From assembly GCF_023091745.1 (NCBI RefSeq), contig NC_068930.1, forward strand, positions 8,392,262-8,456,261: DNA of 64,000 bases, given 5' to 3'. The notes under the pieces were generated by a model. It searched no databases and was not told the origin of the DNA. It saw only the letters and a program-made list of their open reading frames with translations. The translations under genes were made by a program, and so were the position numbers. This document shows positions 11,292 to 24,715 of the stretch, piece by piece. The stretch comes from Budorcas taxicolor. Its lineage: Eukaryota > Chordata > Mammalia > Artiodactyla > Bovidae. Numbering within the stretch: position 1 is the stretch's first letter; each line of letters opens with the position of its first letter.

Positions 11292-14043
11292 CAACAGGAG
11301 ATGGCCAAGACTGAACGTCGACATCCTAGGAATCAGTGAACTGAAATGGACTGGAATGGGTGAATTTAACTCAGATGACCATCATATCTACTACTATGGG
11401 CAGGAATCCCTTAGAAGAAATGGAGTAGCCATCATGGTCAACAAAAGAGTCTGAAATGCAGTACTGAATGCAATCTCAAAAATGACAAAATGATCTGTTT
11501 GTTTCTAAGGCAAACCATTCAATATCACGGTGATCCAAAAAGCTGAAGTCGAATGGTTCTATGAAGACCTACAAGACTTTTTAGAACTAACACCCAAAAA
11601 AGATGTTCTTTTCATTATAGGGGACTGGAATGCAAAAGTAGGAAGTCAGGAAACAGACAAATTTGGCCTTGCAGTACGAAGTGAAGAAGGGCAAAGGCTA
11701 ATAGAATTTTGCCAAGAGAATGAACTGGTCATAGCAAACACCCTCTTCCAACAACATAAGAGAAGACTCTACACATGGACATCACCAGATGGCCAACACC
11801 GAAATCAGATTGATTATATTCTTTGCAGCCAAAGATGGAGAAGCTCTATAGAGTCAGCAAAAACAAGACTGGGAGCTGACTGTGGCTCAGACCATGAACT
11901 CCTTAATGCCAAATTCACACTTAAATTGAAGAAAGTAGGGAAAACCACTAGAGCATTCAGGTATGACCTAAATCAAATCCCTTATGATTATACAGTGGAA
12001 GTGTGAAATAGATTTAAGGGCCTAGATCTGATACACAGAGTTCCTGATGAACTATGGACTGAGGTTCATGACACTGTACAGGAGACAGGGATCAAGACCA
12101 TCCCCATGGAAAAGAAATGCAAAAAAGCCAAATGGCTGTCTGGGGAGGCCTTACAAATAGCTGTGGAAAGAGGAGAAGGGAAAAGCAAAGGAGAAAAGGA
12201 AAGATAGAAGCATCTGAATGCAGAGTTCCAAAGAATAGCAAGGAGAGATAAGAAAGCCTTCCTCAGTGATCAATGCAAAGAAATAGAGGAAAAGAACAGA
12301 ATGGGAAAGACTAGAGATCTCTTCAAGAAAATTAGAGATGCCAAGGGAACATTTCATGAAAAGATGGGCTTGATAAAGGACAGAAATGGTCTGGACCTAA
12401 CAGAAGCAGAAGATATTAAGAAGAGGTGGCAAGAATACATAGAAGAACTGTACAAAAAAGATCTTCACGACCCAGATAATCATGATGGTGTGATCACTCA
12501 CCTAGAGCCAGACATCCTGGAATGTGAAGTCAAGTGGGCCTTAGCAAGCATCACTACGAACAAAGCTAGTGGAGGTGATGGAATTCCAGTTGAGCTGTTT
12601 CAAATCCTGAAAGATGATGCTGTGAAAGTGCTGTACTCAATATGCCAGCAAATAGGGAAAACTAAGCAGTGGCCACAGGACTGGAAAAGGTCAGTTTTCA
12701 TTCCAATCCCAAAGAAAGGCAATGCCACCAAAGAATGCTCAAACTACCACACAATTGCACTCATCTCACATGCTAGTAAAGTAATGCTCAAAATTCTCCA
12801 AGCCAGGCTTCAGCAATACATGAACCGTGAACTCCCTGATGGTCAAGCTGGTTTTAGAGAAGGCAGAGGAACCAGAGATCAAATTGCCAACATCCGCTGG
12901 ATCATGGAAAAAGCAAGAGAGTTCCAGAAAAACATCTATTTCTGCTTTATTGACTATGCCAAAGCCTTTGACTGTGTGGATCACAATACACTGTGGAAAA
13001 TTCTGAAAGAAATGGGAATACCAGACCTCCTGACCTGCCTCTTGAGAAACCTGTATGCAGGTCAGGAAGCAACAGTTAGAACTGGACATGGAACAACAGA
13101 CTGGTTCCAGACAGGAAAAGGAGTACGACAAGGCTGTATATTGTCACCCTGCTTATTTAACTTCTATGCAGAGCACATCATGAGAAACGCTGGGCTAGAA
13201 GAAGCACAAGCTAGAATCAAGATTGCTGGGAGAAATATCAATAACCTCAGATATGCAGATGACACCATTCTTATGGCAGAAAGTGAAGAAGAACTAAAGA
13301 GCCTCTTGATGAAAATGAAAGAGGAAAGTGAAAAAGTTGGCTTAAAGCTCAGCATTCAGAAAACGAAGATCATGGCACCTGGTCCCATCGCTTCATGGGA
13401 AACAGATGGGGAAACAGTGGAAACAGTGTCAGACTTTATTTTTCTGGGCTCCAAAATCACTGCAGATGGTGATTGCAGCCATGAAATTAAAAGACCCTGA
13501 CTCCTTGGAAGGAAAGCTATGACCAACCTAGATAGCATATTCAAAAGCAGAGATATTACTTTGCCAACAAAGGTCTGTCTAGTCTAGGCTATGTTTTTTC
13601 CAGTTGTCATGTTTGGATATAAGAGTTGGACAGTGAAGAAAGCTGAGCGCCAAAGAATTGATGCTTTTGAGCTGTGGTGTTGGAGAAGACTCTTGAGAGT
13701 CCCTTGGACTGCAAGGAGATCCAACCAGTCCATCCTAAAGGAAATCAGTCCTGGGTGTCCATTGGAAGGACTGATGCTGAGGCTGAAACGCCAATACTTT
13801 GGCCACCTCATGCGAAGAGTTGACTCATTGGAAAAGACTCTCATGCTGGGAGGGATTGGGGGCAGGAGGAGAAAAGGGGACAACAGAGGATGAGATGGTT
13901 GGATGGCATCACCGACTCGACGCATATGAGTTTGGGTGAACTCCGGGAGTTGGTGATGGACAGGGAGGCCTGGTGTGCTGTGATTCATGAGGTCGCAAAG
14001 AGTCGGACACGACTGCTGAACTGAACTGAATTGAAGTGAACTG
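11292..14043 (+). mobile_element. BovB LINE, long 5'-truncated copy with target duplication
   Basis: A 2.75-kb RTE-clade LINE. It begins inside the endonuclease domain and runs to the 3' terminus, which ends in repeated ACTGAA-type units. AGCAGTTG flanks it on both sides (11,284-11,291 and 14,044-14,051), a plausible 8-bp target duplication that fixes the ends. It lies in the region of ASB7 intron sequence, in the opposite orientation to ASB7. It is the most complete LINE in the window. Confidence 0.93.
11401..13893 (+). pseudogene. BovB ORF2 (endonuclease and reverse transcriptase), inactivated
   Basis: One reading frame continues from about 11,401 to 13,893, interrupted by stop codons at 11,452, 11,506, 12,004, 12,205, 13,498 and 13,585 and by a small frame slip at about 11,465-11,500. 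The 11,530-12,006 part holds apurinic-type endonuclease motifs (GDWNAKVG; SDHELLNAKF). The 12,301-13,500 part (399 codons open) holds the reverse transcriptase: IPIPKKGN, FIDYAKAFDCVDH, GVRQGCILSPCLFN and the catalytic LRYADDT. The final piece carries the C-terminal WCWRRLLRVPW block. Several stops look like C-to-T changes at former CG sites. The protein cannot be made whole from this copy. Confidence 0.9.
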
Positions 14044-14078
14044 AGCAGTTGAAAAGAACAGAGAAAACCTATATATTC

Positions 14079-14297
14079 TTCCCAGGTGGCACAGTGGTAA
14101 AGAATCTGCCGCCAATGCAGGAGAATCAAGAGATGTGGGTTTGATCCCTGGCCAGGAAGACTCCTGGAGGAGGAAATGGCAACCCACTCCAGGATTCTTG
14201 CCTGAAGAATTCCATGGACAGAGGAGCCTGGCAGGCTACAGTCCATGGTGTCACAGCAAGTTGGATGTAACTGAGTGACTAAACACACACACACAAA
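14079..14297 (+). mobile_element. Bov-tA SINE with CA tail
   Basis: tRNA-derived head from TTCCCAGGTGGCACAGTGG (14,080), then the A segment with GGCAACCCACTCCAGGATTC and ACAGAGGAGCCTGGCAGGC, ending in AAACACACACACACAAA. The short CA run at the end is the usual site of microsatellite growth in this family. Confidence 0.9.
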
Positions 14298-14299
14298 CC

Positions 14300-16464
14300 G
14301 GTATGTGTAACTATGGGATAGGTACAAGACTTCTTTGTGGGGACAAGACTTCTTTTCGGGGTAATGGAAATGTTTCAAAGTTGGTTGTGGTGAAAGATGT
14401 GCAACTCTATGAATACATCAAAATCTACTAAATTGTATACTTGAAAAGGGGGAATTGTAAGGTTTGTGAATTATCTCTCAATAAAAGCTGTTAAAAAAAT
14501 ATCTATATACACATATATATAGAAACAGAGAGTAGGGTTTGGGGGGAGAAATAGAGCTCAGCAAACTGGACCCAGAGGCCAAATCTAGAACACCACTGGT
14601 GTTTATAGATAAAGTTTAACCAGCACACAGCTACATTCATTCCTTCACACTGTATATGACAGCTTTCATGCCACAAAGGCAGAGTTGAGCAGCTAACAAC
14701 AGAAAAAGAAGGGCTTGCAAAGCCCCAAATATTTACTATCTGGCCTTTTACAGAAAAAGTCTGCCAACCTAACATTTAAAAAATTCTTAAGTTACATATA
14801 GCTGAGCAAAAAATAACAGTTGCAGAATTTTAACACAGTCAGTATATAATTTATATTCTAAAACCACAGACAACACAATAAGATGTATTTTCTAGAAGTA
14901 TGTTAGGAAATGATCTAGAAAAATAGGACCAAACCAAACTTAGAGCCATGAGTTACTTCCGGGCAGGGGTGGGCAGACACGGGTTGGGAGCTGACCAAAG
15001 GGGACTTTGGCTTTATTTATAATTTATTTGAAATTGTGTTTTATTTGTTTTAAGGAGACAAGTTCATATATTACCTGAGTAACTGACCTTTCTTTTTTAA
15101 TTAGTTTGTTAAAAGCAAGGCTGGCCGATGCAGAAAGTAACACAACTAGGTAGAATTCAAAAATCTGAGTTCTGTTCCTTATTTTGCTGAAGAAGTATCA
15201 GAATTTTAACTATTCTGACTCTACACCCACTTCTTAGTTTTTCCAGATCTTTCTTCTGGCATTCCTCATACAGTACTCCTTCACAGCCTTCCGCACTGAC
15301 GTTTTCAAGTTTGAAGGTGAAATGAGGCATGAGCAAGGGCCACAGGGAGGGGCAGAGGACAGCCACAAAAGAGGCCCAGGCCAGCGAATGGTGGGGTCCT
15401 GTCAATGACCAACTATTTGGGGGACATAATTCTTATTTCAGGGCCACTAAGACATGTGATGATTCCTAGTCTCAGTTTAGCAGTGCCCAGCAGTTAGTCC
15501 ACGCTCACAGCCTTCATATTCCTATCTTCACATAATTCACAAGACCCTAATGACAGCTGTGCGACTTCTAACATTTTCCGTACTTCAAAATAGTTTCCAA
15601 GTTTGACTAGTCAAAAGTACAGCACAGAAATGGAACTAAATGATTGTTAATAAGCAATCCAGGCCCTAGAGTAGTACATAATGAATCCTGAGTTCCAACT
15701 AAGCTGCTTTACATCATAATTTATGAAAATAATATGAGTACAAAAAAACGTTTGTTCATCTTGTACACTTGTACAAGTGTAAATCTAGGAAAATAAATTA
15801 AGTGGAAATCTAATAGGGAAACAAGTGAGTTTAAGACAATTATTAGTTACTATTAATTATGGGAATGGACAGTTTTTCAAAGCAAAAACATAAAATGGTA
15901 AATGTAGCTTCCAACTGCATATAAAATTAGACCTCAGATAATCTTGTAGGATATCTAGAAACTATGTACAATTCTAGAACAGGCAAGAGCTAAAACAGTA
16001 ATAAAAGCATCTAAAAATGTTTTTAGAAGAGGTAAATTCAAAAGATAGGGTATCATGAAGGCCATGGTATTTATAGGGGCCTATGGTATCTCTGTCTGCT
16101 TGAGCAATTCTCAACAGGGGGAACTTGAGCAATTCTTAGTTGTTGGGACCACAGCCACTTCTGCTTCTGAAACAAAGCAAGTGGACAACCTGAAGAAGGG
16201 TTGCTTTTAGTTGAAATAATCTGGGGAAATCTGGCTATATAGAAACTAAAGTTACAAGGGGAAAAAAAGCACGTTCATCAAACCAATTTTTTAGACAACC
16301 TGGTTTTAAACAAAACTCAGCATAATTATAACAAAGGAGAGAAGAAGAAGTCGAGTATTAGAAAAAAGAAGCATTAGAAATTATATACACATGCACACAT
16401 TACTTTAAACAGAATTTCATTTGTTTCTTCTTGGGGAAAAAAGGTTTGCTCCCAGTAAACTCAC
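14300..16464. other. ASB7 intron, unassigned sequence
   Basis: Intronic sequence on the 3' side of the ASB7 exon at 16,465. No second ASB7 exon is visible; none of the open frames here translates to ankyrin repeats. No recognisable recent repeat. Confidence 0.55.
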
Positions 16465-16675
16465 CTCCATGCTCTAGAAATACTCGAACACATCTTTCCT
16501 TTCCTCTTGCTGCAGAGAAATGAAGCAGGGTCCAGCCATTAGCATCCCGGCCATTTGGAGAGTAGCCTTGCTCTAACATCTTCCGCACTGTGTGAACATC
16601 CCCGGCAGCCACTGCAGCTTGAATCTGCAACTCTTCCTGGAGTTCAGGGTTCCTTCGACAATGGTGGTGTAACAT
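16465..16675 (-). CDS. ASB7: ASB7, first coding exon (residues 1-70)
   Basis: Ankyrin repeat and SOCS box protein 7. In the known family this is a substrate receptor that binds Elongin B/C and Cullin-5 through a C-terminal SOCS box and presents targets for ubiquitination; the spindle regulator DDA3 is a reported substrate. Seen here: a start codon at 16,675, then MLHHHCRRNPELQEELQIQA, a first ankyrin-type repeat (about residues 13-42) and the beginning of a second (RDANGWTLLHFSAARG, residues 43-58). The exon ends after ..FLEHG plus one base at 16,465, followed by the donor GTGAGT. The split codon would be completed as Ala, giving the HGA(D) expected for ASB7. An in-frame GTG lies upstream, but the ATG fits the known protein start. 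The other coding exons and the SOCS box lie left of the window. The acceptor is probably the CAG just upstream of the ATG (16,681-16,683), although its pyrimidine tract is weak. Confidence 0.93.
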
Positions 16676-19600
16676 CCTAGCTGAGTCCACGTTTTTTTAC
16701 AAAGGATTCATTAGGTCACAGGGATCAGCCTTGAAGGGTAGGCACAATACATAAAATTTAGAATACCTGACACCTGACAGTGTGTTCATTAAATACCCCA
16801 GAATTTTCCACTGCTAACTCATGTAAGGCTCAGTGATGACATTTCATACCATAACAAATTAACATGTATCTGTTTTGCCCAGAACTTGCAGCAATTTCCT
16901 TAAGATTATAAAAGATTTCAAAAAGAAAGCAAGGCATAAAGTCCTAAAATGCTATAACAGGAAATTTCCTCTTTACAGCCTTTTGTAAACTCAGAGCAAG
17001 TATCAGTGAATACAACATAAAAGGGAAGGTGATGCTGGGCAGCTGAAGATGGATACAACAGAGGAAGCAAATGAGTACTTGTTTTAGGATTTCACATTTA
17101 CCTAAAGCACATGGAAAATTTAATTTATAAACTATTCAAGAAATCTATCATACATCAATAAGTAAATACCGAGTATCAAATGGACAATTCATAGACTAGG
17201 AAGACTAAAGACCTTCAACTATGAGAAGCAGTTTAACATTTAAAAAAAAAGGCAAAGACCTTTAGGCTGGTCTCCCAAAAATATTTCAATAATATTTTAT
17301 TTTTAGCCCCAGAGAGTGGAAAGCTGGAAGGGGGGAAAGGGGAAGTAGGTGGGGTTAAGCAAATTAGAGAAAAAAAAAAGTGCAGATTATATTTACATTC
17401 CTTTCATTTCTGTTTCTCCATCTATCCTTTCCACTTTAGGAAACAAGATTTACTACTCCTTCTTTTCTGCCACATTTCTTGGGCACTTTTCTAATTTCCA
17501 TTTTCCAGAAGTTTTATTCTACAAATATTCAAAGTAGCAACATCATAAAAAATATTTTAAAAGAAAAGAAGTCTAAAGAATCTGCTGATTAACCACATGA
17601 AAAAAGTAAAAGTAGTGTACTGAATTTCTATACTTTCTAATAGGTCAAAAGAGGTATGTACTCAAACTCAATATAAAATGAGCTTTCTTTCATGCAAACA
17701 GGAAAAGTTCACACTGAACTGATGAAAAGTTATATCCTACATGTGTGCATACAAAACTTTTTTTAGTGTGTTTCTAAGTTTTTAAATACACACAGAAACT
17801 TAAACTAACGTAATTCTAAGAAGCCATTCCACCTGGGCTAACTTTAAGGACTAGATTAGACTCATCCCCTAATGAGTAGCTTCCATTTCAAAAAAAAAAA
17901 AAATTATGTGAAAGTCCCTTAAAGACATTCTGGTCTCATATGTAGGTTAGACATCTTGGGATAATCTTGTTACCAATAATAGTTACCTTGGAAGACTTAC
18001 CCCTATAGATGGTACAAAGGTCAACTTAAGGTAACTTAGGTCATAACTTTGGTCATGTTATCACAGCTCAACTGTATAATCAAATATCCTACCTTGTTTA
18101 TACACAGAAAATGGTTACTATTGATACAAACTCTTAAGTATCATTACAAAGTTATGTAATTTAAAAAATATCAGATCACTGCTACAAAGAACTGTTTCCT
18201 TAAGAAAAAGTGGAAAAGGAGAAATTTCCTGACAATTTCTTAAGAAACATGATATCCCCTTATCTTTCCACTTAATTACTTTAAGTGGACATTAAAATTA
18301 AGTCTCTTGCCTTACAAATTTTAAAACCAAGAATTCTTCTGGCTAGGTTTTTGCTTCTTTTTAGCGTTATAAGGGAAGGTAAAGACCATTAGAAGAAATT
18401 CACAGAAACTACTACCATATACTCAAAACAATTACCTTTAACAGGTATTTTTTTTTTTTTTAACTGGGATGATTACCTTGGCACTTAAACAAGGCATTCT
18501 ATACAAAGAAAAATATTTAAACAATGTCAAAACAAACCCAGATTTTCTTTTAGCAAGTGTTGTGTTTTAGTATACATTAGGTAATCTGAATGAGAAATAA
18601 AAACTAAATGGATTTTCCCCTAGAACAACACAGACATCCTATGTCAGTCAGTCACTTACCTTATGAAAGAATGTCCCTTTTCCTGATTGTGGATTGCCTA
18701 ATAATCATTGTGCACATACAGCATTGTGAGTTGGGGCTTAAGAGTGTCTCCAAATTCTGGTGTTAATGAACTCTTTCTTAACCTGAAAACAGATGAAATA
18801 ATAATCATGGAAAATTTTCTAAAAATAATAAAGAACCATAGCTACCTAAACAGTCTACCTTCTGATGAGCTAACATTTCAGCACATTACAACAACCTACA
18901 GAGCAAAGAACGAACTCAAAGCAATTCTTAGAAGAAATTATCTCAACATCTGCATTAATCTCCAACGTAGCATAGGATATGATATCTTGGGCGAAATTTT
19001 TTTTTCTAAAAAGGTATTTTTTTTTTTTATTAATAAAGAAAATAATAAATCTCATACTTGGAATTTGGATGCAAACACAAATTTTTTGGGGGGGGGTCTA
19101 TTCAGAATATATTTTCAGAACTGAATTACTTTTAAAGTGACATCATTAGCTTCTTGCTCTTTCTAAACAATGAAAATACATGTACACTCAATACAGTAGG
19201 TAGCCAGGGCCAAAATGGGATCCATGACAACTAAAAGGAGGTTGTCTTTAAGTGCTTGTTTTCATATATGCAAAAGACATCAGTGTTAATAATTCTGAAA
19301 CTGTTATGCCATTATGCATACACCAAACTAGGCAAAAGATTAACAGCAGTCTTGCTGGCTTCTCCATATGAATTCGGAAAAAATTCTCTACAACTAAAAG
19401 AAAAGGGATTTTTCTTCACATCCATTAAATCCTAGATCTATGAATTCCATTAGGGTTAAGAACACATGCAAAGTGACTTCCACACATTACACCAGAAACC
19501 CTCATTGAGAGAACTGCCATCCCATTCTAGTGGGGTTTGTGTGCCAAGCTCTCTGTCACTGAAACAAGGAAAGGTCATACTGCCCAGCACCTGGATGAGC

Positions 19601-19860
19601 TATGGGGAAAAGTGGCAGTCACAGGTGGTGGTGTCTGCAGATCAGAATTTTCAACCAATCCAAATTAGTGCAGACTACTTTGACCCTTATCTCTTTTCAC
19701 AATCTATTTTTCCTTGTCAAACTTCTTCAAGGAAGCCAAAGACTCTGCAAACATGCACTTGGAAATAAATAATATTTGGCTTAAAACTACCTAACACTTT
19801 TAAATAAACAAACTAGGCATGATCAGGACTCCTACACGGCAAGCTATAAAAACTGCAAAG
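16676..19860. other. ASB7 first intron, unassigned sequence
   Basis: Long AT-rich intron between the shared promoter and the first coding exon of ASB7. I see only simple A/T runs (for example near 17,892, 18,449 and 19,017) and no gene. The 138-codon open frame at 18,708-19,124 is low in complexity and has no family resemblance. An alternative non-coding ASB7 exon could lie here unseen. Confidence 0.5.
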
Positions 19861-20371
19861 CCCAGGAGATAGTGAAGGACAGGAAAGCCTGGAGTGTTGC
19901 AGTCCATGGGGTGGCAAAGAGTCAGACACAACTTAGATACTGAACAACAACAACTTGTATGGAGGTGAGAGTTGGATCATAAAGAAGGCTGAGTACCCAA
20001 GAACTGATGCTTTCGAACTGTGGTGCTAGAGAAGGTTCTTGAGAGTCCCTTGGACTGCAAGGAAATCAAACCAGTCAATCCTAAAAGAAATCAACTCTGA
20101 ATATTCATTGGAAGGACTGAAGCTGAAGCTCCAATACTTTGGCCACCTGATGCAAAGAGCCGACTTACTGCAAAAGACCCTAATGCTGGGAAAGATGGAA
20201 GGTAAAAGGAGAAGAGAGTGGCAGAGGGTGAGACGGTTAGACAGCATCACAGACTCAATGGACATGAATCTGAGCATACTTTGGGAGACGGTAGAGGACA
20301 GAGGAGCCTGGTGTGCTGCACTCCATGGAGTCACAAATAGACACAACTTAGCAACGGAACAACAACAATCC
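19861..20371 (+). mobile_element. BovB 3' end fragments (two adjoining pieces)
   Basis: A short piece (19,861-19,951) ends with the BovB terminus and an ACAACAACAAC tail. A second, longer 3' end follows directly (19,952-20,371), with the GAACTGTGGTGCTAGAGAAG block and the ending GCAACGGAACAACAACAATC. Both point the same way. Divergence is higher than in the 9.6-kb copy. Confidence 0.85.
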
Positions 20372-23300
20372 TTATAGAAATGGTTGATGCTGGAACTGGG
20401 CAGAAATATAGAAGATGAGCCTAGAGCATCTTACAGTGCCAAAAGAAAAGGAAGTACTCCAAGAAAAATGCAAAGATGGGGGGTGGTATGTCAAGGGGAT
20501 ACAGGAGCCAACTAGAAGAGCTCTCAATAGCCAAGATGGAACAGATGGAACAAGATAATCAAAGTACTATTAGATACTAACCCAAACTGCACATAAGTAT
20601 CAGTAAGTCTGTATTGATAATGAACAACTGATTGATTTAAATAGGGAGAGAATAAATCAATCTCTTGTGCAAAATTCCAAATAATGTGTGTAGATTCACC
20701 CTCTCCCCTCGCGTTTAAGGTGGAACACAACTCCCCTTTCTCCTTAAGTGTGACTTCATTTCAAAGAGGATGAACCTCTTTTCAAAGAGGATGAACTTTT
20801 CAGTGGGAAACCTGAAAAACAATGCCTCAGCTAGATAATTATGGTCAGTATCAAGAGCGCCATCCAAATCATGTTGTTAGTACGACTTGATGAGAATGTG
20901 CTCTTTCTCCCCAAAACCCACAGCCACAGTCTAATCATGAGGAAAATACCAGACTAATTCCAATTGAGGGGCTTTCTACAAAATATCTGAAACTCTTCAA
21001 AATGTCAAGACCATCAAAAATAAGGAAACACAAATCTGAGAAACTGTCACAGTCAAGAGGAGCCTAAAGAGACAGGGCAACTAAAATGGAATGTGATATC
21101 CTGGATGGGATCCTAGAACAGAGAATAGTTATTAGGTAAAAGCTAAAGAAATCTGAACAGAGTATGGATTTTAGTTAATAAAACTATTCAATACTGTTTC
21201 AATAATTGTGAGAAATATGTCCATTAATGTAAGAGGTTAGTTAGGGAAAGATGAGTGTGTAATACATGGGAATTCTGGATCACCTTCAACATTTTTCTAT
21301 AAATCTATAAAATTGTACTAAAATAAAAAATGCAAACTAATGTCTTCAATGATGAGCTTGCAGCATTTCCACACAGAACATGTCATTATTCTCCATGCGA
21401 TCCACACCTCCATTTCAAGAATGAACCACCGGATGCCTTACTTTTAAGTATTTCCTCGGTAACCCCTGTCCTCCTAAGAAAAATGAAGATGACTTTTCAG
21501 TCTTGAGCCTTTAAGAGTCCCTGTTTTTGTCATTGTTACCTTCCATACACCCATCACCACTTCCATGAAGGCAGCAGAAATGATGGGGGACGGCAAGTGA
21601 GGTGGGAGTTGAAGAGAATATTAAATGGCATTAATTTATTAATAATATCAAGAAAGGTTTTGTGTTAAAAGTCAAAGGGACTCAATTATTTCTCTCTATA
21701 AGCAAGATGCACAAACAACAGTAACTCGTGATAATCCCACATCATCTACTCCAATCAGACAAACGAAAGTCTACTGAGTACCTTATAGTGCCTGGCATAC
21801 TATGTATGAGTCATTGGCCACTGGCATTATCTCTGGAGAGAACTTACAGAGTTTTTCGCATACTTCAAATGAATCAAATACTCATAGAATGGTTAGGATC
21901 ATTTTTCTTTATTCTGACAATACTAAGCTCTATAAATAAAGAACACAGGTTTAAAGCAAAAAAGCACCATGTGCTGCAGTCTTTATGGGAAAACACACAC
22001 ACACACATACCATATACACATGACTTCTGTCCGCTTAAATTACGAAGGCCAAAGCCCTATTACCAAAATATCCTAATAGTCCAAAGCATCAAGCAACTTA
22101 ATTTCATCACCGTGTAATTTTATGAAAGTTTGCATTTAACAGAGTATAACCATCCACGCATGTGTAAGTAAAGGGAAAAAATGCTACTGAACTTAGAAAG
22201 TTAACGTGATATTCAGTGGTAAAGTTACCATTAAAAACTACAGAGGAAGTCCAGAGATGGAAAAAAGTCTATTTCCCCTCAAAAAGTGCAAGTCTGAAAA
22301 TCTGATAGCTCATGGAGTCACATATAAAAGAATACGGTGAAGGAGGCAATTTTCTAAGTAAACATACGTACAATGTAAGTTGACTCAGAATGACTAAAAC
22401 TCTGAGGGTGCAATCTTTAGAAATTCCATTCTAGGTTTCAGTCAGAAAAGGAAAAAAAAAAACATACTAACAAGGAAGACTTCAGAATTCTATATCAAAA
22501 TGAACTGCTTCCCAATGTGTATCACTTTTATAAAACATTTTACTGCCCAATGTTAATAGTGTTTAAATTTTACAAATTCATCTCTTCTACTTTACACTTT
22601 TCTTAAAAAAGAAAACAATCTAGGCCTCCGAGCTTTCACAATGTTGACCATATTAGAAACTACAAATTTAGGAATTAAATGCCATCTAATTTCCATACAG
22701 ATGTCAAGCGAACCTCATTAAGTTAAAACCAAAGCTTCTTGCTTCATATAATTAAAAGAAATCTATATTCATAGAATAAAGAATAAACTAGCTATAAAGC
22801 AAAATACATTTAAGATCTGTCTAAAATTACATAACTTGCACCAAATTTGCCCACATGTCCCCAATTTCCTTTGGCATAAATGATTAGTCATTAATAGCTT
22901 TTACATTACTTTCACTGAAAGGCCACATATTTTTTGATTAAGGGACACAAATTAGAACTGTGCTTTCAGATTTCACACGAATTAGAAACAGGGTAACAGC
23001 TTGCTACTCAAAAAAAGAAATAAGCATTTCTTTGCAGAATAAACAGAGATACAGGCTGTAAGGAAATAAAATCAGCAACTCCAAGGGTACTGGCTCTAAG
23101 GGAAAAAAAAAAAAACCCAAAAAACATGAATAGCTCACAAATCCCAAGAGGGAAGATAGATGCAAAAACACTACAATGCCCAAAGCGTGTAACATGGCTG
23201 AGATGGATGTTGATGAGGTCAACTCATATAACCAAGAGCCTGGAACCCAAAATGAAGTAGCAGTGTTATTTTAGTATCACTCGGCTGAGCACCACAGTGT

Positions 23301-24499
23301 TTCTGTTTCAAAACAAGGGAGAGTATTCGTATTTCCTCCAAATTACTAGGCCTCCATATAACAAGTATTTATTATCATGTACAACTTTTCTACAAGCTTC
23401 CTAAGTTCTAACAGAAAGACCAACAATTTTCATGGAATGTGGACAAGGAAACAGAGGAAATTTTGTAGTTCACTTACTTCGACTCAATTCAAAGTGTAAA
23501 TCACAAGTATCATAAATGATGAAATCTTGTCAACCTTATCTTTGAGGTATGTCTGGCCTTACCATCTTAGCAGCCTCATATCAGTACCTAAGTTTATGAG
23601 AAAGGAGATGAGTCTTCTATGTAGGGCATACTTTCTGTTGAAGATGAAGTGAAAAGGCTGAAAGTCAGGTATTAGACATGCTTACAGAAATGACCTGATT
23701 TTACAGACTTTTTAGGAATCATATGTACTTCTGTGTTATCAAAGTTAAATGTGACCAAAATAAAGCGGTATTTTATGTGTCATAATATAATTGTGAATGG
23801 CATCACTTTAGGTATGAAGACAGTAAGTACTGGCCACAGCATACTCAAAATGCATCACTTCAATTAAAATCAGTGATTCTCCCTATGGGCTCATATATCT
23901 TACTTGGTTACCAAAAAAGCTGGGTGTTTTGTTTTTTTTTTTTCTTTTCAAAACCATGTGACTGACAACAGAATTAACACAAAGTTAACTACCAGACTGA
24001 AGAATATAAATCAGTCAACAGGCTTTTTTGGTAATACAGTATTCACATTAAATGTTTGGCATAGTCTAGACCAGATACTCTCAATCATGCTAATATTAGG
24101 GACAGATGTTGACAATTTATATATACTCCATAATCTTAGAAAAACCACTAAAAGCTGAGAGGATCAATGAATTAGTTAAGAAATTAGAATGAACAAAGAG
24201 GAAAGTAGTGTTCTCTCTTTACCTTACATACTTGACTCAGCACAGGTGATAAAACTCCTCAGAAATGAAAACATGCTAGAGTTCAATCTAAAGCAGAAAA
24301 ATATTTAACTGAGAAGGCCTGAATAGAAAATATACATAATTCATCTTTACCTTAAAAACATGCTTTAAATATTCTAGCAATTTTTAAAACGGTGTAAAGT
24401 AATCATTAGGCATATCTCTGGTGATTCACATATTTAAATAATGAAAATAGCCTTCTACCTAGCTTTTACTGAAATGCAGTGAACCCTACATGTAGAGAG
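20372..24499. other. ASB7 first intron, unassigned sequence
   Basis: About 4 kb of intron without recognisable genes or recent repeats. There is a CA run near 21,992-22,008. Open frames are short and unremarkable. Confidence 0.45.
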
Positions 24500-24715
24500 G
24501 GAGCTTCCCAGGCTCCCAGTTGGTGAAGAATCTGCTTGCCAATACGGGACACACAAGAGATGTGGGCTCGATCCCTGGGTGGGGAAGATCCCCTCGAGGA
24601 GGAAATGGCAATCCACTCCAGTATTCTTGCTTGGAAAATTTCATGGACAGAGGAGCCTGGTGGGCTGCAGTCAATCAGGTCGCAATGAGCCGGACATGGC
24701 TGGCCATATATGCAC
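24500..24715 (+). mobile_element. Bov-tA SINE
   Basis: tRNA-derived head (GAGCTTCCCAGGCTCCCAGT) with the B box GGCTCGATCCC near 24,565, followed by the A segment (GGCAATCCACTCCAGTATTC; ACAGAGGAGCCTGGTGGGC). Confidence 0.88.

Noticed and set aside
12301..13500. 399-codon reverse-transcriptase frame as a host gene
   Set aside because: It is the RT domain of a BovB LINE: YADD motif, BovB 3' terminus, flanking target duplication and stop codons in the rest of the same frame.
15157..15405. 82-codon minus-strand frame as a second ASB7 exon
   Set aside because: It has no ankyrin-type residues and does not fit the ASB7 sequence expected after residue 70.
18708..19124. 138-codon open frame in ASB7 intron
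   Set aside because: Composition is that of AT-rich intron (poly-Phe from a T run, poly-Gly from a G run). No domain or family resemblance.
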